Below, in pieces: positions 6,415 to 10,698 of a DNA stretch of 10,698 nucleotides. Made by a program: the position numbers and the translations under genes. The stretch is taken from the NCBI GenBank assembly GCA_033720735.1, contig JAWWBX010000132.1, positions 1-10,698 of the forward strand, written 5' to 3'. The number at the start of each line of letters is the position of its first letter. Positions within the stretch are counted from its first letter, which is position 1. The notes below the pieces were generated by a model that did no database searches, was not told the DNA's origin, and saw nothing but the letters and a program-made list of their open reading frames with translations. Source of the stretch: B8-G4 sp033720735 (GTDB taxonomy: Bacteria > Bacteroidota > Bacteroidia > Chitinophagales > Saprospiraceae).

Positions 6415-7074
6415 TTATCCACCCAGTAACGTCGTAATACCCAGTGTCACACCCACACTGTCAAACGCGGGATTGCGATCGTCCCCAAAGAGGAAGGCAT
6501 TGGACAGGTGGAAGGTGTGGGCTCCCATGGTGAGAAACACCTGATCACGCAGCTTGAATCCGACATTCAGACCATAGTACCGGTTGAAATTGAAGCGGGT
6601 ACCTCCCCGGGGGAATGCCCTGTGCGTCACGACGATGCCGAAGCCGTTGTCGAAGTAAAGGCGAAAGCGCTCGCGGTTGAGAAAATACCAGTTGAAATAC
6701 ACTGCGCCTCCCAAACCCAGCACGGTGCGACCTGCCTGGCCCGTCCCATACACCTGGCCCTCAAGCCCCAGCTGCAACCAGCGATGCAGTTGGCGCCCGA
6801 TCCGGCCCCGGGCCAGCACCAGCTGTAGCGGATCCTCTTCGGCATTGTACTCCTGGTGCAGGCTCACCACCACGCCTGCCTCCCAGGGGCGGGGCCGGTT
6901 GTGATCACTTTCCAGCCATCCGCTGACCAGGACGCCCGCCGCATTGTACAGCAAGGCATATTTGTCAGCAAGTCCCAGATTTCCGATATCCAACGGATTC
7001 TGCCATTGCCACTGTCCGGAAACATGGAAGCTGGCGAGCACCTGAACGGCCAATAATACAGTGCGCACACGCAT
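6415..7074 (-). CDS. PagL-like lipid A deacylase (acyloxyacyl hydrolase family), outer-membrane barrel
   Basis: A 219-residue protein with a signal peptide (MRVRTVLLAVQVLASFHVSG, then QWQW). The mature part is built of alternating aromatic/hydrophobic strands (QLGLEGQVYG, AVYFNWYF, FRLYFDNGFGIVVTHRA, RYYGLNVGFKL), as expected for a small outer-membrane beta-barrel. Near the C-terminus, GAHTFHLSNAF contains the family HxSN motif (H189, S191, N192), matching the catalytic His/Ser of PagL (H126/S128 in Pseudomonas). The acid E140 of PagL has no exact counterpart at the same spacing; D205 in NPAFDSVG is the nearest candidate. PagL removes the 3-O acyl chain of lipid A; Bacteroidota members are mostly untested. 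The ATG at 7074 is chosen because it begins the signal peptide; the frame is open upstream to 7194. It is divergent from the methyltransferase gene. Confidence 0.8.
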   Translation of the reverse strand: MRVRTVLLAVQVLASFHVSGQWQWQNPLDIGNLGLADKYALLYNAAGVLVSGWLESDHNRPRPWEAGVVVSLHQEYNAEEDPLQLVLARGRIGRQLHRWLQLGLEGQVYGTGQAGRTVLGLGGAVYFNWYFLNRERFRLYFDNGFGIVVTHRAFPRGGTRFNFNRYYGLNVGFKLRDQVFLTMGAHTFHLSNAFLFGDDRNPAFDSVGVTLGITTLLGG

Positions 7075-7085
7075 ACCCAGTACGC

Positions 7086-7117
7086 CGAAGTTATTTGATC
7101 CGGTTTGTTCTCCAAAA
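7086..7117 (-). promoter_or_regulatory. Candidate Bacteroidota-type promoter of the PagL-like gene
   Basis: On the minus strand, TTTTG (7117-7113) is followed after exactly 19 nt by TAACTTCG (7093-7086), close to the TTTG-N19-TAnnTTTG consensus with one mismatch in the -7 box. The predicted start point is only a few nt before the ATG at 7074, so the leader would be very short. It is the best promoter match I found in the window. Confidence 0.48.
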
Positions 7118-7171
7118 CGCCCGATTCCCAGTCCCGTCTCTTGCGAACACCGATAGACGGTCTGTATCTTC

Positions 7172-7825
7172 ATGCAGATGTCCTGCTGTTGCACCGATCC
7201 GTACTACAACATGTTTGATGCCGCCAAGGCCAGGCAGGATCTCGAGGATTATCTCAGGACCGGTGTTAAGCACAGCTCACGCCCCCTGTTCCGATTACTT
7301 GACACGCTGGATGTAGACGGACGCACTCTGCTGGATATCGGCGGAGGTATCGGCGCTATCGCTTTTGAGCTGTTTGAGCGCGGACTGGTGAAGGCTTCGC
7401 ACAACGATATCGCACCGGCCTATGTCCGGACATTTCTGAACGAAGTTGATCGGCGGGGATTGGCTGCCAGGGCAAGCAGTGCGCAAGGCGACTTTACGGA
7501 GGTCGGTGACGAGATGTCCGAGGCCGACCTGGTGACCCTCGACAAAGTGATTTGCTGCTATCCCGAGTTTGAGCGCCTCGTAGGCCTTTCGAGTAGCAAG
7601 GCCAGGCATTGGTACGTCATCAATCTACCCCGCGAGCACTGGGTCGTCAGGATCGGCATGCGGCTCGATTATTATTGGCAGAAATGGCGGACCGGAAAAG
7701 CGTTTCGCACGTACTTCCATCCGGTGTCGGAGATCGTGGCACAATTGGAGGGTTCCGGGTTCCGGAAGACGGAGCAGGTATACCAGCGCGAGTGGACGGC
7801 TTTGTTGTTTGAGAGAAGATCCTGA
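7172..7825 (+). CDS. Class I SAM-dependent methyltransferase
   Basis: A 217-residue cytoplasmic enzyme. Motif I, the SAM-binding glycine loop, is LLDIGGGIGAIA (53-64). D79 in HNDIAPAY is placed to bind the SAM ribose. GDFTE (106-110) fits the adenine-side motif, and VTLDKVICCYPEFERLVG (121-138) fits motif IV and the following strand. The C-terminal half has FRTYFHPVSEI (178-188). The combination of an N-terminal Cys cluster (MSCCC, C5-C7) with a CCYP motif is one I associate, from memory, with a widespread uncharacterised methyltransferase group distantly like Mg-protoporphyrin O-methyltransferase. The substrate is unknown. The start could be ATG 7172 or ATG 7178; both keep the Cys cluster. 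It stands alone, divergent from the PagL-like gene, and ends 35 nt before the convergent repeat-protein stop. Confidence 0.85.
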   Translation: MQMSCCCTDPYYNMFDAAKARQDLEDYLRTGVKHSSRPLFRLLDTLDVDGRTLLDIGGGIGAIAFELFERGLVKASHNDIAPAYVRTFLNEVDRRGLAARASSAQGDFTEVGDEMSEADLVTLDKVICCYPEFERLVGLSSSKARHWYVINLPREHWVVRIGMRLDYYWQKWRTGKAFRTYFHPVSEIVAQLEGSGFRKTEQVYQREWTALLFERRS

Positions 7826-7860
7826 GCTATGGTGCCTTTATCAGTCTTCCTTTCAAGCGT

Positions 7861-10335
7861 CTACTGAGACCTTGCGGCCTGCAGCGCCCGCAATTCGGAT
7901 TTGACCTGGCTTACTTCCTCGGACAATTCCTGGATCGCCTTGACCAACACTGGAACCAGCGCATCGTAATCGAGGCTCCACAGCGCCTCTTGCTCATCGG
8001 CCGGTACGGTGACGGCCTCGGAAATCACCTGGTGCACCTGCTGTGCAATAAAGCCCGTTCGGTAACGACCCGATGACTCAAGTGCAATCGTACCATCGAC
8101 AATGGCCGCGTCATGCTGGAAGTAGCGCACGGGCTGCAGGGCCATCACTGATACCAGGCCGTAAGGAACAGTGCTGATCTCACTCTTGATCCGCCGATCG
8201 GAATACGTATCCCAGGTATTGGCCAGGGCTGCGCCAAACACGCTGTTGTTGGGCATGGTGAAGCGGTGGTTCGGGTCCTGGGAAAGCACCCCGATCATGA
8301 CGCTGTGTCCGAGAAAGAGGTCTCCGTTGGCACCCTCGTCCGCGTCGATCACCTGGATATACCCTGTGTTGAGTTCATCGACATAGCTCAGTTCCATGCC
8401 CTGCCCGCTCGGAAAGGTCGTCCCCGCGAAAGGATTGTCGGAAATGCGCAGGTCACCGGTAATATCCAGTGCGTTGAAATCGAAATCGCCCAGGATAAGA
8501 GGAGCTGCTGTGCTGGAATTGTCGATGTAGAGTTTCTGATCCCCGGTTTCATTCATGCCCGCCTGATAGCCCAGAAACACGTTGCCCGAACCGGAGGAAT
8601 TAGCTCCTGCTCCGCTGCCCACATAGATGTTCAGGCTGCCTGTCGTCGTAGCCGATCCTGCATTATGACCAATGAAGACGTTGTCATTACCGTCGTTATC
8701 GCAACCTGCAGAGTAGCCTACAAATGCATTGCGATCGCCCTCGTTGAAGGCGCCGGAACTCATGCCGACGAAGGTGTTTTCGGCAGCATTGTGGGCGTTG
8801 GTCCATCCGCTATGACTTCCGATGAACGTATTGCCATCGCTTGATCCTGTCGCTGCCCCGGCATTCATGCCCACAAACGTGTTGTTGGTTCCGCTGAACG
8901 AATTGCTGCCTGCCTCCAGTCCGACAAACGTGTTGTTCTGGCCTGTCGTATTAATTCGGCCTGCTTTACCACCTATAAAGGTATTACCGGTGGCAAGATT
9001 GGACATCCCCGTTTCATACCCGATCATCACACTGTGGTCAATGCTGTCCTGGCTGCGGCCGGCATCCTTACCGATCAGAATATTCCCTTCCCCGGAAGCA
9101 TCGTGGCCCGCCTGGAAACCGATCATGACGTTGCTGTTTCCACCGGCACCGTTCTTTCCTGCCGCAGTTCCAAGGAACGTATTGAGATCCCCAAGTGCAT
9201 TCAAACCTGATTCTGACCCCAACATTACGTTGCCCATATTCTCGCTGGCATTGTTGCTGCCGGCAGAATACCCGATCAAAGTGTTGTCGGTACCTCCGTT
9301 CATCTGACCTGCCTGTGCACCGACCATTACGTTGCGCAAACCTGAACCGAAGAGTGTTGCATTGTCGCGGCCCGCAGCGTAACCGACAAATGTATTATCT
9401 GTTCCGACTGACTGGAGTCCGGCTTCCGACCCGATGATCACGCTCTGAGAGCCTCCGCCCAGCACACCGAGATCCTGCCGTCCCGCCGAATATCCCAGGA
9501 ATGTGTTGTCGCTTCCCTGGTTGTGCTGTCCGCTCCGCTGACCCACAAAGACGTTTCTGCTGGTGTTGACCAGGTCCTCACCGCTGAGTGCGCCGATCAG
9601 TGTATTCAGACCTCCTACGGTATTATTGAATCCAGCCCGGTATCCCAGAAAGGCATTGCCCAATCCCAGTGTTGCCGAGGCTCCCGCCTCACTCCCTACA
9701 AAGGTGTTGTTGATCCCCAGCGTGTTGAGGGACCCTGCAGAGTGTCCGACGAAGGTATTGCTCGTGCCATCCGTATTGTTGGTCCCGGCATGTGCTCCAA
9801 TGAATGTGTTTTCAAATCCCCCGTCGTTCAGTGCGCCGGCAGATTCGCCCACAAAGGTGTTTAGCATCGCACCCACGGGAACCGTTAATGCACCGGCACC
9901 CAGTCCGATATACACCGAACCGTCGGAAGCACCAAGCCGCAGCCCGCTGGAGTCTACATGCATGATGGCCTTACCTTCTACCTGAACACGCACCAGATCG
10001 TCATCCGGAAAGCGCTCCACCTCCACCTTGGTGTCCTGATCCTGGTCTCGCAACCCGTACTGGGCGACAACCAGCTCATTCCATCCGCCCTGGAAAAGCC
10101 AGAACGAGCCGGTTGTCTCATCGAAGACAACAAGGCCGGGTGCCGGCGTTGCGATGGCCAGGCGTTGGGCGGTCGTCATGCGCGGCAGGAGTACACCGCG
10201 CTGTGTGCTTTGTACATCGAGCACCGAAGAGGAATGCGGTGCTACAGGGCCGGAGTCCGAAATCCCGATACCCTGCTGGCTGCTGGCGACAGTCAAGGTG
10301 CCGAGCGCCAGCATGAGGAATGTCAGGCGAAGCAT
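7861..10335 (-). CDS. Exported tail-fibre-like repeat protein with C-terminal S74 (endosialidase chaperone) domain
   Basis: An 824-residue protein. It has a signal peptide at about 1-20. A linker at about 35-95 (SSVLDVQSTQRGVLLPRM, then GLVVFDETTGSFWLFQGGWNEL) is common at the head of Bacteroidota fibre proteins. About 27 tandem 16-21-residue repeats (140-600) have the core N-[TV]-[FM]-[VIL]-G-x-x-[AS]-G, likely forming a stacked beta-roll like trimeric YadA-type heads. A non-repeat neck spans 600-700. The C-terminal Peptidase_S74 domain begins at S712-D-R-R-I-K717, with GFIAQQVHQVISEAV and LDYDALVPVLVKAIQELSEE. In endosialidases the equivalent Ser/Lys pair (S911/K916, same spacing) cuts the chaperone off after trimer folding, so self-cleavage just before S712 is expected. 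A coiled coil ends the chain (about 795-820). Probable role: surface fibre or adhesin; the bacterial function of such proteins is not established. No phage genes adjoin it. Confidence 0.88.
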   Translation of the reverse strand: MLRLTFLMLALGTLTVASSQQGIGISDSGPVAPHSSSVLDVQSTQRGVLLPRMTTAQRLAIATPAPGLVVFDETTGSFWLFQGGWNELVVAQYGLRDQDQDTKVEVERFPDDDLVRVQVEGKAIMHVDSSGLRLGASDGSVYIGLGAGALTVPVGAMLNTFVGESAGALNDGGFENTFIGAHAGTNNTDGTSNTFVGHSAGSLNTLGINNTFVGSEAGASATLGLGNAFLGYRAGFNNTVGGLNTLIGALSGEDLVNTSRNVFVGQRSGQHNQGSDNTFLGYSAGRQDLGVLGGGSQSVIIGSEAGLQSVGTDNTFVGYAAGRDNATLFGSGLRNVMVGAQAGQMNGGTDNTLIGYSAGSNNASENMGNVMLGSESGLNALGDLNTFLGTAAGKNGAGGNSNVMIGFQAGHDASGEGNILIGKDAGRSQDSIDHSVMIGYETGMSNLATGNTFIGGKAGRINTTGQNNTFVGLEAGSNSFSGTNNTFVGMNAGAATGSSDGNTFIGSHSGWTNAHNAAENTFVGMSSGAFNEGDRNAFVGYSAGCDNDGNDNVFIGHNAGSATTTGSLNIYVGSGAGANSSGSGNVFLGYQAGMNETGDQKLYIDNSSTAAPLILGDFDFNALDITGDLRISDNPFAGTTFPSGQGMELSYVDELNTGYIQVIDADEGANGDLFLGHSVMIGVLSQDPNHRFTMPNNSVFGAALANTWDTYSDRRIKSEISTVPYGLVSVMALQPVRYFQHDAAIVDGTIALESSGRYRTGFIAQQVHQVISEAVTVPADEQEALWSLDYDALVPVLVKAIQELSEEVSQVKSELRALQAARSQ
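8536..9918 (-). repeat. Coding tandem repeats, about 27 units of roughly 51 bp
   Basis: This part of the fibre gene encodes residues 140-600. Units mostly begin with an Asn codon (sometimes Ser) followed by TFVG, VFIG, VMIG or similar, then x-x-AG/SG. Unit length varies from 16 to 21 residues (mean near 17). Units are strongly diverged at DNA level although the protein pattern is kept, so the array looks old and under selection for fold rather than recently expanded. Confidence 0.8.
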
Positions 10336-10407
10336 GATGTTTTCTATTTAATTTAAGGAAATTCCCGATTGCCTGCTTCCCGCATCAGCTCGGTTGGATT
10401 TCGTATT

Positions 10408-10698
10408 TTAAGCAGGATCAGCAATTTCATTGAGATGGATACCAGGGTGTTGATATGCCTGGCCGTCGCCATGTCCTTTCCAGGACACGTCATCACTGCT
10501 CAGCCCGGTCAAACTGGCGTACAGTGGCGCCAACGCATAGAAGGAACCGATGAAAATACCGCTGACAAACGCCGCCACCACCCCCAGGGGCGCCAACTTG
10601 AACATCCGTCGTAACGGCATGTGCTCGGTGGGCTCACTGAGCTCCGGCGAGTGCATGTGAGACAGTGACAACGGCACAATCGCCGCCACCAGTAGCAT
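10408..10698 (-). CDS. MFS transporter fragment, 5' part outside window, C-terminally truncated (possible pseudogene)
   Basis: The frame is open to the right edge and ends at TAA 10408-10410. The visible 96 residues begin with the end of a membrane helix (MLLVAAIVPLSL). A loop follows, then the seventh-helix region of an MFS exporter, LRRMFKLAPLGVVAAFVSGI and FYALAPLYASLTGLSSDDVS. In YcaD-like relatives this point continues into helix 8 (an FMA...GG..QWP-type sequence) and five more helices. Here the next 24 residues (WKGHGDGQAYQHPGIHLNEI...) are hydrophilic and unlike any MFS, then the frame stops. The product would lack helices 8-12 and is probably non-functional. The break coincides with a short inverted repeat at 10472-10487. 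It lies upstream of the repeat-protein gene on the same strand, with a 72-bp gap. A sequencing or assembly error is an alternative. Confidence 0.6.
   Translation of the reverse strand: MLLVAAIVPLSLSHMHSPELSEPTEHMPLRRMFKLAPLGVVAAFVSGIFIGSFYALAPLYASLTGLSSDDVSWKGHGDGQAYQHPGIHLNEIADPA
10472..10487. repeat. Short perfect inverted repeat at the MFS break point
   Basis: TGTCCT and AGGACA flank a TTCC spacer, exactly where the transporter reading frame loses similarity to its family. It is short enough to occur by chance, and is listed because of its position. Confidence 0.4.

Noticed and set aside
7141..7172. TTG-N21-TATCTTCA ahead of the methyltransferase as a promoter
   Set aside because: The -7 box would overlap the ATG at 7172, so transcription would start inside the gene; it works only if translation starts at a later ATG.
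8536..9918. Regular ~51-bp repeats that could be taken for a CRISPR array
   Set aside because: The units are diverged, vary in length by multiples of three, and encode a continuous NTFVGxxAG protein pattern; there are no constant repeats with unique spacers and no cas genes.
7861..10698. A prophage, suggested by the tail-fibre-like domain
   Set aside because: No integrase, capsid, terminase or other tail genes are visible, the protein has a signal peptide, and such S74 proteins are common in Bacteroidota chromosomes.

Overview
The window looks like a chromosomal segment of a moderately GC-rich member of the Bacteroidota, possibly a Saprospiria/Lewinella-type lineage. The lineage is inference. 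It rests on the short Bacteroidota-style homogentisate dioxygenase, a surface repeat protein whose N-terminal linker (SSVLDVQSTQRGVLLPRM) is typical of the phylum, the absence of clear Shine-Dalgarno sequences before most starts, and promoter candidates of the TTG-N19/20-TAnnTT type. I see no rRNA, tRNA, CRISPR array, insertion sequence or phage module.

Layout from left to right. (1) Positions 1-1626, minus strand: a MarR-type regulator overlaps the start of hmgA (homogentisate 1,2-dioxygenase, nearly complete, running off the left edge). A 33-bp near-perfect inverted repeat abuts the regulator's start codon and is the best operator candidate in the window. (2) Positions 1935-4720, plus strand: a small sigma-70 family factor, 11 nt later a single-pass membrane protein with a TPR-like exterior, then a lipoprotein sulfatase with an intact Cys-type formylglycine motif. 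(3) Positions 4785-5591, minus strand: a secreted protein of unknown function built from two copies of a roughly 50-residue module. It converges on the sulfatase across a hairpin/T-tract terminator. (4) Positions 5783-6268, plus strand: an exported SnoaL-like (NTF2-fold) protein. (5) Positions 6270-6410: a G/C-tract region with two perfect hairpins, a 21-bp tandem repeat and G-quadruplex-capable tracts. (6) Positions 6415-7074, minus strand: a PagL-like lipid A deacylase/outer-membrane barrel with a good promoter candidate. Divergent from it at 7172-7825 is a class I SAM methyltransferase. (7) Positions 7861-10335, minus strand: an 824-residue exported protein with about 27 tandem NTFVGxxAG repeats and a C-terminal S74 self-cleaving chaperone domain. 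(8) Positions 10408-10698, minus strand: the end of an MFS transporter that loses recognisable sequence just after its seventh helix.

Most of the genes encode envelope or secreted products: lipoprotein sulfatase, duplicated-domain protein, SnoaL-like protein, lipid A deacylase and repeat adhesin/fibre. The one clear metabolic unit is marR-hmgA, for tyrosine/homogentisate breakdown. I found no convincing new multi-gene system. The points most worth a second look are the marR operator, the sigma/membrane-protein/sulfatase cluster, the duplicated-module secreted protein, the G-tract intergenic region, the S74 repeat protein and the broken MFS gene.
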